Assembly: GCA_002077045.2 (NCBI GenBank)
Contig: KZ111147.1
Span: 459,073 to 523,072, forward strand
Direction of reading: 5' to 3'
DNA length: 64,000 nucleotides
Source of the DNA: Rachicladosporium sp. CCFEE 5018
Taxonomy: Eukaryota > Ascomycota > Dothideomycetes > Cladosporiales > Cladosporiaceae
The notes under the pieces are model-generated. The model worked only from the letters and a program-made list of their open reading frames with translations, had not been told where the DNA came from and searched no databases. Below, one piece after another: positions 54,710-64,000 of this stretch (position 1 is the stretch's first letter; each line of letters opens with the position of its first letter). Position numbers and translations under genes: made by a program.

Positions 54710-57359
54710 ATGGCGGGTGCACGCCAACCGAATGCGTATGTGGATGTCGCAAGGATAGGCGCGTACTGACACACTTTGCTGACTGCGACGGTAGTATGTA
54801 CCGACCCGACCAATTCCTCAACACGCGCGAAGCCCCGCGACCGCCCACCGATCGCAAGAACACCGCCTCTGCCGCCACACCGCAAGTTTACATGACGCCC
54901 GGCAATCCGAATCTCGCCAGCTACAACGGTAGCTCTCCATCGTTGGGCCGCGCAGACACAATGTCCGGCAGCAGCGACAACCCCATCATCAAGGATGGCT
55001 TTGCAAAGGTCAAGGAGGAGGCTGCGTCCTTTATGAAGCAGTTCTGGAGCGAGAAATTCCTGATCCTGCGGGAGAAGCAGTTGGATTTCTACAAATCGAA
55101 CACGACTACGAAAGTCAACATGACCATTTACTTGCGCGATGTCATCAACGTCACGCGCTCGGACAATTACCCATACAGCGTGGAGTTGACGAAAGAGGGC
55201 AACAAAGTGTGGATTCTCAAGTTCGAAACCGACAACGACGTCTACGGCTGGATCGACGGCATCTACGACCGCTGTCCTAGCATGGGCGGGGTATCGCACC
55301 CAACCGGCTTTTCGCATCGTGTACACGTCGGCTTCGACCCCGTGACAGGAGGCTTCGTCGGATTGCCAGTGGAATGGGAGAGGTTGCTGAAAGGCTCCGC
55401 ACTGACTAAGGATGACATGGCTAAGAACCCTCAGGCCGTGATGGAAGTATTGAAGTTCTACAGCGATAAGCTCGCACCGAGAGCGCAGGACCCGCAGACA
55501 TATAGCTCGCTTACGCCGACACCACCGGTGGATGCTGGGAGGGAGAAACAACTGGGGTATTCGAATGGGGTTGCACCGCCGAGACCACAGCCTCCCGGAG
55601 TATCGAGGCAGGAGAGCTATCAGAATGGGAGGTCTCCGGTGGGTGCGCCGTTACAGCGCGAGGTCTCGAATGAGCGGTTTGGTGCGCCTAAGAGGGCAGA
55701 CACAGCTCCTCAATACGGCCAGGAAGCGCAGAGATCGGATCAGGATCGTAGGCGGAAGGAGGATGACCAGAGGAGACGTGCAGATTCTGAGCGGAGGAGG
55801 GCAGATGATGAGCAACGACGAGTACGACAGCAGCAAGACGATCGCGACTACAATGATTCGATACCGAAGACCCGCACACCGCTTGCTAAGCAAGAAGTCG
55901 GCGGGTATGGTGGAGATGCGAGAGATGCCAGCCCGAGCGCGTCGAACGGCCGCTACAACGCAAGCAGACCGGCACCTCCTGCTCCGACTAGCAGTAAGAA
56001 TGGCCAGCCGGGAAGCAGTCTGCCGATTCGTAACCTGCAAGCACAACGACCAGCACCATCACCACCAGCGCAACAGAATGGCAAGGTCTCGCCTCAAAAG
56101 CAACCCTCGCAGAACGGCTCAGCGCCATATTCCGGGAAGTCCTCTGCCACAAACGGACAGTCAGCTGCGCAACCACTCACACGCAAACCATCTGGAGCAG
56201 GCACACACCAGAAGCAGCCTTCGAATGCAGGTCAAGTCAAGCCACTCAATGTTGCAACAAAGCAGCCAACTGGAACGCCCAAGGACCACCACAAGCAAGC
56301 CGAAGCTGCACTAACGAAGCCTGAACCGAAGGAGAAGTCGAAAGATGTCCGCATGTCTGCCATGTCCGACGCGCAAGTCATGGAGCGCTTACGGTCAGTC
56401 GTCAGCCTGTCGAATCCTCTAGAAAGCTACAACAAGCAGAAGAAGATCGGCCAAGGCGCATCAGGCTCCGTGTATGTCGCGCGTATTCGCGAGCACGCGC
56501 CAAGTCAGATTGCACAGAACATTGTCCGAGCGAATGGACCTAGAGCGCAGGTGGCGATCAAGCAGATGGATCTCCGCAGCCAGCCGAGGAAGGAGCTGAT
56601 CGTGAACGAGATCATCGTCATGAAGGAAAGCCGGCACGACAACATTGTCAACTTCCTGGATGCCTTTTTGCAAGAGGAGACATATGAGCTCTGGGTTGTG
56701 ATGGAATTCATGGAAGGTGGCGCACTGACAGACGTGATTGACAACAATACCACCATTAGTGAGGATCAGATCGCCACGATCTGCTTCGAGGTGAGCACTA
56801 CTTTCCCCCTTACTATCGACTTGACAGGTACTAACAAGCTTCACAGACCTGCAAGGGCCTCATCCACCTGCACTCCCAAAACATCATCCACCGCGACATC
56901 AAATCCGACAACGTCCTCCTCTCCTCCCGCGGCAACGTGAAAATAACAGATTTCGGCTTCTGCGCCAAGCTAACAGAACAACGCTCCAAACGCGCCACCA
57001 TGGTCGGCACCCCCTACTGGATGGCCCCTGAAGTCGTGAAGCAAAAGGAATACGGCTCCAAAGTCGACATCTGGAGTCTCGGAATCATGGCGATCGAGAT
57101 GATCGAGTCTGAGCCGCCATACCTGAATGAGGAGCCACTGAAAGCACTATATCTAATCGCCACGAATGGCACGCCGAGACTCAAGAAGCCTGAACGACTG
57201 AGCAAGGAGCTGAAGGCTTTCTTGAGTGTGTGTTTGTGCGTGGATGTCAAGTCTCGGGCTACTGCTGAGGAGCTGGGGCGGCATGAATTCTTGCAGCATG
57301 GGTGTAGTCTGGCGAGTTTGAGTGAGCTGTTGAGGTTTAGGAAGAGTGCGGCGCATTAG
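54710..57359 (+). CDS. CLA4: PAK kinase CLA4 (PH-CRIB-kinase)
   Basis: Exons 54710-54735, 54795-56790 and 56847-57359 (introns 59 and 56 nt) encode 844 residues, starting MAGARQPNA before MYRPDQFLNT. The upstream exon has a GTATGT donor and CTGAC branch point; starting at 54796 is the alternative. A PH domain spans about residues 75-170 (FWSEKFLILREKQLDFYKSN), the Cdc42-binding CRIB about 175-200 (HPTGFSHRVHVGFDPVTGGF), then a long Pro/Gln-rich linker and the kinase domain from about 555 (KKIGQGASGSVYVARI, VAIKQMDL, HRDIKSDN, DFGFCAKL, VGTPYWMAPEVV). PH plus CRIB separates Cla4 from Ste20. It acts at the plasma membrane in polarity, septation and septin assembly. Confidence 0.96.
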
Positions 57360-58076
57360 GGGTGGAGGCTGATGTTCTGGGTTGGAGGACGGAGGGAGGG
57401 CAGGAGGGGTATGGGAGGGATGCGGGGATGAGGGGCTGATGGGAGACGGTGATGATGTTAACGGCAAACGACGGCGGGTGGACATTCTCGCAATATGGTG
57501 GCGCAGGCTACACGCGCTTGGCTGAGTTGGGACAACAGGGCAATGGAAAGAGCCAACGGGGACTACGAATATTGCTACGGCAGTAGAGCGGTGGGTGGCG
57601 GCTCTTACGGAATTTTCATGGCGTAGCGATGGGTGACTGCGGGACTATCACTAGACATGGCGTGGATGCGTAGTCACCACAGCGGGCGATGCTGGTATAC
57701 GAGTGAGCGGAATGAAAGTTATGTCCTCCTTCCTGAGCGTTCATGCTTCGCTCGATATTCGCTGCAACCCGTGAAAGAGCTTTGGGCCTCTTCATTGACA
57801 ACGCATGTAATCCTTGATCCAAGCGTCCAGACCCAAATCGAGCTGCTCATCTGGTCATGGTGAGCACCCACACGTGGATCTCAGGGACGACAACTGCGCA
57901 AATCTCGCGATGGTGTTGGTGTCGTTAAGGATACAGTGTAAAGCACCTCCAGATCCCACAATACCATCGTACACGCTCTGCCCATCGCATATACTGCCCA
58001 ACCAGTGCACCCCCGGTGCCCATTCCTAACGCCGCCAAATGCTCATCCCAATTCCCCCACCCAACCCACTCAATCA
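57360..58076. other. Intergenic, 0.7 kb, with G-rich tract
   Basis: 3' sides of CLA4 and mitoribosomal S33 (convergent). Seven runs of three or four G fall within 57394-57435 on the CLA4 sense strand, a potential G-quadruplex in its 3' UTR. Otherwise nothing recognised. Confidence 0.5.
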
Positions 58077-58460
58077 TCACCTCCTCTTCTTCCCCTGAAA
58101 CTTCTTACTCTCCGCCGCCGTCCGCTTCTTCTTCGGCGCGCCCTTGCCTCGACTCTTCGTGATCATCACGCCCTCCAATCGGTCCTCCTCGAATTCATCA
58201 TACGTCTCAAAGCCGGGGTAGAGTTTCCGTAAGTCTGAGAATGTCGCTGTGCGGCGGGGGTAGTAGGCTGCTAGAGCTGGGCCGCGTAGGCGCTGGCGAA
58301 GGATTTTGTTGCCGAGACGGGCGCCGGTAGGGTTGAATGTTGTTTGGAAGATGGAGGCGCGGAGCTGGGACGGGATTAGTAGGGTGAATGGGACAGGGGC
58401 GGGAGGGGAGAGTGGGTGTACTTTGAGGAGGTCGAGGATGCGGGAGGCGGGGACCGCCAT
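58077..58460 (-). CDS. RSM27: Mitochondrial small ribosomal subunit protein S33 (Rsm27-like)
   Basis: Intronless, 127 residues from the ATG at 58460 (MAVPASRILDLLKVHPLSPP). Component of the mitoribosome small subunit. Similarity to the S27/S33 family: ASRILDL near the start, RASIFQTTFNPTGARLGNKI, LRQRLRGPALAAYYPRR and the segment YDEFEEDRLEGV; the C-terminus is basic (KKKRTAAESKKFQGKKRR). The protein is only slightly longer than its homologues. The frame extends upstream of the ATG, but homology begins at MAVPAS. Divergent from the RNase III gene at 58682. Confidence 0.9.
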   Translation of the reverse strand: MAVPASRILDLLKVHPLSPPAPVPFTLLIPSQLRASIFQTTFNPTGARLGNKILRQRLRGPALAAYYPRRTATFSDLRKLYPGFETYDEFEEDRLEGVMITKSRGKGAPKKKRTAAESKKFQGKKRR

Positions 58461-58681
58461 GATTGGACTGCGAGGTGGTGGAGGGTCAATGCTACAATGA
58501 TGCCGTCTGGATGTAGGTTCGATATGCCAAGACTTGCAGTTCGGCAAGGAAGCGCTAGCTGCGGCCTAATATACAGAACATTTCATGTCGACTTCTTTTC
58601 TTCCTTCACACACACCAGCTCACCTTCTCGCTGCCCATCCCGCCGCAGCAGCGCTGAGGAGAGCTACACACATTTGCCGCC
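58461..58681. promoter_or_regulatory. Bidirectional promoter, S33 / RNase III
   Basis: 221 bases between divergent start codons. No specific sites recognised. Confidence 0.4.
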
Positions 58682-59857
58682 ATGTCGAAACGATCATACG
58701 ATGGATATCAAGGCTCCGGCTACAATAAGAAACCCAAGAATGGAGATTTCAACCATCATCGTCCACATGACAGAGCACCTGCTCAATACGACGACCGTCA
58801 ATCTCACGGCTCTCCCGGCAATCTCAAGGCCGATCTCGAACGCATGGCTGCCACGGACCGCAGAAACTACAAAGTCGACCACTCCGCAGCCCAGGCCCAG
58901 ATCCCCCAGAACGCCACCCTCCAGGCCCCAGTTCATGCCTTTACCCCCTTCACCGTTCCCCCAACTCTCCCGCCTCTCCCAGAAATCCTCGACCCAACTC
59001 TAGCAACCGCACCCTTCACCCACAAATCCCTCGCCAGCTACGACCGAGCCACCTCCACAAGCGACATAACCTACGAACGCCTCGAATTCCTCGGCGACGC
59101 CTACCTGGAAGTCATAGCCTCACGCATAATCTTCCATCACTTCCCAAAACTCACCGCAGGCTCGCAGTCCCAAGTCCGCGAAGTGCTCGTCAAAAATGAG
59201 ACCCTGGCTGAGTATGCACGACTTTACGGGTTTGAGCTGAGGGTGAAGGTCGCCGATTTCGAGCAGATGGCTGCTGATAGTCAGGGGAAGGGGAACAAGG
59301 GTCTTAATAAGATTCTGGGCGATGTGTTTGAAGCTTACATCGCTGTTGTGATTCTTTCTGATCCTGAGAACGGCTTCGCAGTTGTCGAAAAGTGGTTGAC
59401 AGCCCTCTGGGCGCCCAAACTCATCGAAGCGGCGAATAGCCACAAATACCGCTCCCCTGGTGCCAACCTTACACACGCCTCAGATTCAGATCCCAAGACA
59501 ATCTACGACCCGACAGCCAAGGCCACACTACAAAAGCGCATCCAATCCGCAGACGCGAAGCTAATCTACGAGCCTTACAAAACCATGCAGGAGCTCAAAG
59601 GCGATCAACTCGGACAGAACCGCCATTTCATCGCAGTGTATCTGACGGGCTATGGCTTCGAGAGGAAGTGTTTGGGCAAGGGCGTGGGGAAGAATAAAGT
59701 AGAGGCGGGGAATTGGGCGGCGACGGAAGCTATGTGGGGAGAGTGCAAGGGTGTTGTTGATGAGTGTGAGGCGAAGTTGGGGGTGGTTAAGGAGGCGAGA
59801 CGGAGGGCGAAGGAGGAGGAGGAAGCGGCGAAGGGGATGAAGGAGGAGACGAAGTGA
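58682..59857 (+). CDS. RNase III (Rnt1-like) with dsRNA-binding domain
   Basis: Intronless, 391 residues from the ATG at 58682 in context GCCGCCATG. Cleaves double-stranded RNA hairpins; Rnt1-type enzymes process pre-rRNA, snRNA and snoRNA in the nucleus. The RNase III domain has the signature YERLEFLGDAYLEV, with Glu135 and Asp139, and the second acidic pair Asp214 and Glu217 in NKILGDVFEAYIAV, so all four metal ligands are present. A dsRBD follows (about 285-345): KTMQELKGDQLGQNRHFIAV and GKGVGKNKVEAGNWAATEAM. It has a single RNase III domain and no Dicer helicase or PAZ. The tail is Lys/Glu-rich. The N-terminal 80 residues are disordered. Confidence 0.92.
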   Translation: MSKRSYDGYQGSGYNKKPKNGDFNHHRPHDRAPAQYDDRQSHGSPGNLKADLERMAATDRRNYKVDHSAAQAQIPQNATLQAPVHAFTPFTVPPTLPPLPEILDPTLATAPFTHKSLASYDRATSTSDITYERLEFLGDAYLEVIASRIIFHHFPKLTAGSQSQVREVLVKNETLAEYARLYGFELRVKVADFEQMAADSQGKGNKGLNKILGDVFEAYIAVVILSDPENGFAVVEKWLTALWAPKLIEAANSHKYRSPGANLTHASDSDPKTIYDPTAKATLQKRIQSADAKLIYEPYKTMQELKGDQLGQNRHFIAVYLTGYGFERKCLGKGVGKNKVEAGNWAATEAMWGECKGVVDECEAKLGVVKEARRRAKEEEEAAKGMKEETK

Positions 59858-60099
59858 GGTCGAGGATTTGCCTGACTGCTACTGCTGCGCTCGAGCGTAA
59901 GCGCGGAGTCTGATTGGCTGAGGAAGCTAGCGGAGCGTAGCTGAGTGGTAGCCACCAGGTGGGACTGGCAGTGAACGTTCCCGATCGAAGTGCTTTGATT
60001 TACGCTAGTAGTACGCTCAGTCTATGCTCATCCCAATCCCAAACGCCACGCTAAATCTGCTAATCATTCTCCTCGATACCAAACGCTTCCTGCAACCGT

Positions 60100-62038
60100 C
60101 TACTTCGCACTGAACTTCGATCTCGCCCTCAACCTCTCTCCGTAGAAGTACAGCACAAAGATCCCACCGATACAGACTGCCGTCAGCGCCCCCAGCAAGC
60201 TCACCGCCGGCCCAACACCCATGTTGAGGAACATGGGTCTGCTGAACAAGATCGCCGCGAATGCAATGCTTGACCGCGCAAAGTCGTTACCCGCGAACAA
60301 GCTCGCGGCATACTGCGGGTACACAAACGGCAGGTAGACGAAAATGCACTGGATGAGGATGAAGACTCCGATCGTGAAGATGAAGACGCCCAAGATCGGG
60401 ACAATCCAGTGGATGCTGCCGTCGGAGGTCCAGGCGAAGATGAAAAGGCCGATAGGGAGGAAGAAGCTAACGATCAGAGCAGGCACGAGGCGGGCTTTGG
60501 GTTTGCCGATACCGTGGGCGCGGAAGTTGGGCTCCACGATGTACCAGTTGTAAGCGTAGTACGCCGATATCGCGAAGATCGTGGCCACCGTAATCGCCAT
60601 AAAAGCCAGGCCCATCTCGCCGAGGTTGAAGCCGTAGTTGCCCATGAAAACGATGGGAAAGCACTCGAAGTACGAGTAGAAAATGCCGTACACGAGCCCG
60701 ACGTACACGGCCGTGAAGCCGATCGCGGGATCCATGAACATGAGCTGCATGGGCCGCACAAGAGCCTCGTACGCGATCTCTCGAGCGTTGAGATTCGCTT
60801 GGTCAAGCTCAGATTGCGAGCGATACTTATCGTTTCCAGTGAGCTTGCGCAGGCGTCTAGCACGCCGCAGTAGGATATTCGACTGCGACGTCTCGGGGAG
60901 GAAGAGCAGCATCATGATGAAGACTGGGCCGGAGAGCCAGAGCATCTCCCAGAGGGACCAGCGCCAGCCTTCTGCCATGACGGAGAAGCCGGAGATGAGG
61001 GGGCCGAGGGCGGGGCCGCAAGTCGCAGCAAATGCCCACAAGCAGAGCACGTAGGGTAGCTTGATGAAGGAGTACATGTCTCCCAGACTGGCTCCCCCGG
61101 TGGCTAGACAAGGCGAGCCGAAGAAGCCTTGCAGGAAGCGGATGACGAGGAGACCGGCGAAGTTTTGCACCAGAGGCGCGGCGACGCAGAGCGCGACGTA
61201 AATGCCCATTGTGATCATGTATGGCGGGTTGCGGCCGACGACTGGGAGCTCGGAGATGGGCGAGAAGATGAGCGGACCGAGACCGTAGGCCAGCACTGTG
61301 GAAATGTCAGTATGCTACCTTTGGAGTCCGGACGCCATCGATCATTGACTTACCATATAAAGCCAGCCCTAAACTCGCAGCCGTGATGCTCACGCCGAAC
61401 TCCTCAGCTACGCCTTCAGTGGAAGGTGCGTAAATCGCACTTCCCATATACACGGCAAGCGTGTAAAGGTAGATTTGCAGACTTGCAAACCCCTTCTTCT
61501 TCTGCGACCACGACTGCGGGTTCTCCGCGTCATCCGTAGTGTAGAAGGACACCAGAATCAATCCATCTCGGGTCCGCTCCGGGATGATGGGAGCAGAAGG
61601 CTGCTTAGCGAAAGAGGCAACATGCATCGCATCCTCCAGATCAGCGCGTGTATGAATAGATTTCAAGCCAGAAAGCGTCGCCGTTCGACTGATCTGACTG
61701 CTGAGCGTGGTATGTCTACCGATCTGCGAGCCGCGCGTCTCAGCTTTCTCGAGATCCGGCGCAGTCTCAAGGCGTTCGAGCGCATGTCTGTCCTGGAGGT
61801 GAGCGGAAGGCTCGCTAGGCTCGACGCCCGACTTCTCCAGGTCCTTAGGGTCTTCAGGGTGAACGTTCGGTGTTGCTAGAGAAGTTGCGTCGGATTGCTG
61901 GCGAGGCTTCTCGGCGTGCTCGGCGTATGCGTTTGGGAGGACGAAGTCGGGGGTTTCTTCTGGATAGCGTAGGATTCGATTGCCAGTGACCCAGCGGAGC
62001 ATCTGCCCGACTGGGGCGTCGCGGATAAGGTCAGTCAT
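60100..62038 (-). CDS. MFS transporter, DHA1 family (polyamine/drug exporter type)
   Basis: Two exons (61354-62038, 60100-61295) with a 58-nt intron give 626 residues. Proton antiporter of the plasma membrane with twelve predicted helices. An unusually long cytosolic N-terminus (about 180 residues; FVLPNAYAEHAEKPRQQSDA, then a Ser/Thr-rich part) precedes DDAENPQSWSQKKKG, the DHA1 entry motif. Further marks are APSTEGVAEEFGVS, GPLIFSPISELPVVGRNPPY, RFLQGFFGSPCLATGGASLG and the loop LVRPMQLMFMDPAIGF. These match the yeast Tpo1/Flu1 group and the Mycosphaerella multidrug MFS proteins. Substrate cannot be decided. The intron splits helix 2 within LALYVLAYGLGP, in phase. Confidence 0.92.
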
Positions 62039-62880
62039 GATAATTGATGTTGCGAGTACGTGGTGTGTGTGATGAGTAGGAGATCAATTGCCAGTGCACC
62101 AGCGAGATATTATAGCACTATGCCACCGCCAAGATACAAACACAATACAACAGGAGATAGGACCAAAGACCTACAACCGTAACAGGGTATCTACTTATCA
62201 CCGCATCCGCGTACACAACGGCGATTACCAACATCACCCCATCACCCACTTCAGTCATCATCAGCACACCTTACAAACCTCATTCCCAACGCACCTCGAC
62301 CCTTCTACAGCCACCGCCAATGCCGTGGGTTCACCGGACGAAACAGCTCCACCCTTGCAGTCTCTGCAAACAGCAAGATACGAACCAGGGCATCGGAGGA
62401 ACTGACGGAGACATGTGTGCTGTCAGCATGGACGGCGTTACAAAGCACACTCCACTGCGAAATTGCGTCATGGCTTGGCGGGGGACAGGGGGTGTGATTG
62501 GACAGCAGAGGACTTTCCTGGTGTGAGAGGTTACAAACGTCACGCGAGGGGATGAAGGTCTAGGCGGTTCAGTTGTTAGGAGGTGCAGGTTGGTGGAGGC
62601 AGTGCGGTCGAGTAAGCGGACTGCATCAGGGCCTGAGGCAGGCTCAGCCGACTTCTCATGTAACTCATTCGTGCTAGGTCGTCTGTGGTGGGTGATGCAG
62701 CGATGCTGAAAGTCGTGTGATATTGATCACGCCAAACAATAGACGATGGAAGCTTCATGGTAGATCCTCGCGGGCAAGAGAGTGTACATCGACTATACAA
62801 TCGACACGGCGCCTCGAAAAGTATCTCGTCTTTCATCCTCGTTGCAAACACACCGAAATGTCTCCTCATAACCGAGACGT
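62039..62880. other. Intergenic, 0.84 kb
   Basis: MFS promoter side and 3' side of the right HEM1 copy. No gene recognised. Confidence 0.45.
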
Positions 62881-64000
62881 CTACGCAGCAGCAGCCACAG
62901 CCCTCGGCCCAACCTCCTCAATCCTCTCAAACACCCTCTCACTCCTAACCTCCTTCGACTCCGCAATCAGGCCCCAAGCCAACTGCTCGTCCGTCCAGAT
63001 CGGCTCCACAGCCTCCTTGCCCTTGACGCCAACGCCAACAAAGCCGCCCATGGCAGCCCAGTCGCTCGTGCGCTTAATGTCCAGCTCCTGCCAAACGCTC
63101 TCAAGTGCCTCGATGAGCTGATGCTGGTACTGCTGGCCATGCCCAGGTGTAGGCGTGATGCGAAGCCTCTCCTGCCCAACAGGGACGGTCGGGTAGTTGA
63201 TGGCTTGGACGTAGATCTTGTGTTTCTCGAGCAGCAAGTCAGAGGCACGCTTAGCGACTTCTGCGCTGCCGACGAGGACCGGAATGATGTGCGAGGGGTT
63301 CGGGATGACGGGGATGTCGCGTTCGGCGAGCTTCGACTTGACTTGGCGGGTGTGAAGCTGCTGGAGTCGACGATCGTTCGGCTCTGACATCTGGAAGTCG
63401 ATTGCAGTCTTTGCGCCAGCCATGGTAGCGGGCGGAAGCGAAGTCGTGAAAATGAATCCTGGTGCTAGGGAGCGGATGGTGTCGACCATCTTCGCGCTTC
63501 CAGCGATGTAGCCTCCCACACAGCCATACGCTTTACCAAGCGTACCAGTAATGATGTCCACGCGATCCTGCACCGTGCCTTTCGTCGATCGTCCAGAAGC
63601 GTAGGTCTCGAAGTTCAGATGCTCAGCTACGCCAGCGCCACTTGGTCCGTACATGCCTACAGCATGGACTTCATCCAGAAAGGTAATCGCACCGTACTTC
63701 TCCGCCAAATCGCAGATCTCCGCGATCGGCCCAATGGAGCCGCACATGCTGTACACACTTTCGAAGGCAATGATTTTGGGCACATTCGCTGGTAGTGCGG
63801 CTAGCTTAGCCTCCAGATCCGCCACATCATTGTGTGCGAAGACGACCTTCTTCGCTCCCGAGTGGCGAATTCCCTGAATCATGGAGGCGTGGTTCGAGCT
63901 GTCACTCAGAATCACGCAATTGGGCAGCTTGCTTCCCAACGTCGCCAACGTAGCATCGTTCGCCACATAGCAAGACGAGAACACGAGTGCCGCCTCCTTG
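62881..64000 (-). CDS. HEM1: 5-aminolevulinate synthase, second copy, 3' part (cut by window end)
   Basis: C-terminal 372 residues of an ALAS, entering the window at KEAALVFSSCYVANDATL and ending RVFERIEEVGPRAVAAAA at the stop codon 62881-62883. It holds the PLP-binding lysine in VDIITGTLGKAYGCVGGYIA, the DEVHAVGMYGPSGAGVAEHL segment, the glycine-binding HIIPVLVGSAE region and PTVPVGQERLRITPTPGHG. Joined in register with a 5' part like the left copy it would be about 613 residues, normal for a fungus. Bases 63777-64000 match window bases 1-224 at 220 positions. The window does not show whether this copy is complete upstream. Confidence 0.95.
   Translation of the reverse strand, partial: KEAALVFSSCYVANDATLATLGSKLPNCVILSDSSNHASMIQGIRHSGAKKVVFAHNDVADLEAKLAALPANVPKIIAFESVYSMCGSIGPIAEICDLAEKYGAITFLDEVHAVGMYGPSGAGVAEHLNFETYASGRSTKGTVQDRVDIITGTLGKAYGCVGGYIAGSAKMVDTIRSLAPGFIFTTSLPPATMAGAKTAIDFQMSEPNDRRLQQLHTRQVKSKLAERDIPVIPNPSHIIPVLVGSAEVAKRASDLLLEKHKIYVQAINYPTVPVGQERLRITPTPGHGQQYQHQLIEALESVWQELDIKRTSDWAAMGGFVGVGVKGKEAVEPIWTDEQLAWGLIAESKEVRSERVFERIEEVGPRAVAAAA

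Overview
This 64 kb window comes from a filamentous ascomycete. The gene content and style fit a Dothideomycete (Capnodiales/Mycosphaerellales-like), but I cannot name a species. The evidence is short 49-97 nt GT-AG introns with CTRAY branch points, Zn2Cys6 regulators, WSC and GPI-anchored wall proteins, a promethin-family protein, an ascomycete-type phenylalanine ammonia-lyase, and compact genes on both strands. The sequence is a scaffold with one 100-N gap (24139-24238).

Layout. 1-8.7 kb: 5' part of 5-aminolevulinate synthase (HEM1, cut by the window start) and the intronless THO2 gene. 9.2-14.4 kb: a thioredoxin-fold protein without a CxxC motif, then a secreted aspartic protease divergent from a Zn2Cys6 regulator; the last two are flanked by a 27-bp direct repeat. 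15.5-21.1 kb: forkhead factor, CFA-synthase-like methyltransferase, KIN17. 21.1-24.5 kb: a gene-poor stretch with one broken or oddly spliced gene, the N gap and a truncated gene. 24.9-29.9 kb: promethin-like protein, AYR1-like reductase divergent from a second Zn2Cys6 regulator. 30.2-36.6 kb: DUF1996-WSC wall protein, intron-containing tRNA-Gly(CCC), phenylalanine ammonia-lyase. 37.2-43.4 kb: BET5 divergent from a CaMKK-type kinase, RPA49 divergent from a frameshifted urease accessory gene UreF. 43.6-50.4 kb: small hypothetical genes, UFD1, a coiled-coil nuclear-type protein. 51.1-62.0 kb: SEC72, a cysteine-rich GPI protein, the PAK kinase CLA4, mitoribosomal S33 divergent from an RNase III, and a DHA1 drug/polyamine transporter. 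62.9-64 kb: the 3' part of a second HEM1 copy.

Most genes are unrelated housekeeping genes (RNA export, Pol I transcription, TRAPP trafficking, ER translocation, ubiquitin-CDC48 pathway, signalling kinases). Only the divergent protease/regulator and reductase/regulator pairs look like functional units, and that is inference.

The most unusual feature is at the ends: bases 1-224 and 63777-64000 are both inside HEM1, same strand, 220/224 identical. The window therefore spans one 63,776-bp period between two HEM1 copies, meaning a segmental duplication, a duplicated or hybrid genome, or redundant haplotype assembly. Four genes inside carry stops or frame changes (two of them could be removed by proposed introns), which may be decay of a redundant copy or sequence error. 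I did not find a clearly new defence or biosynthetic system.
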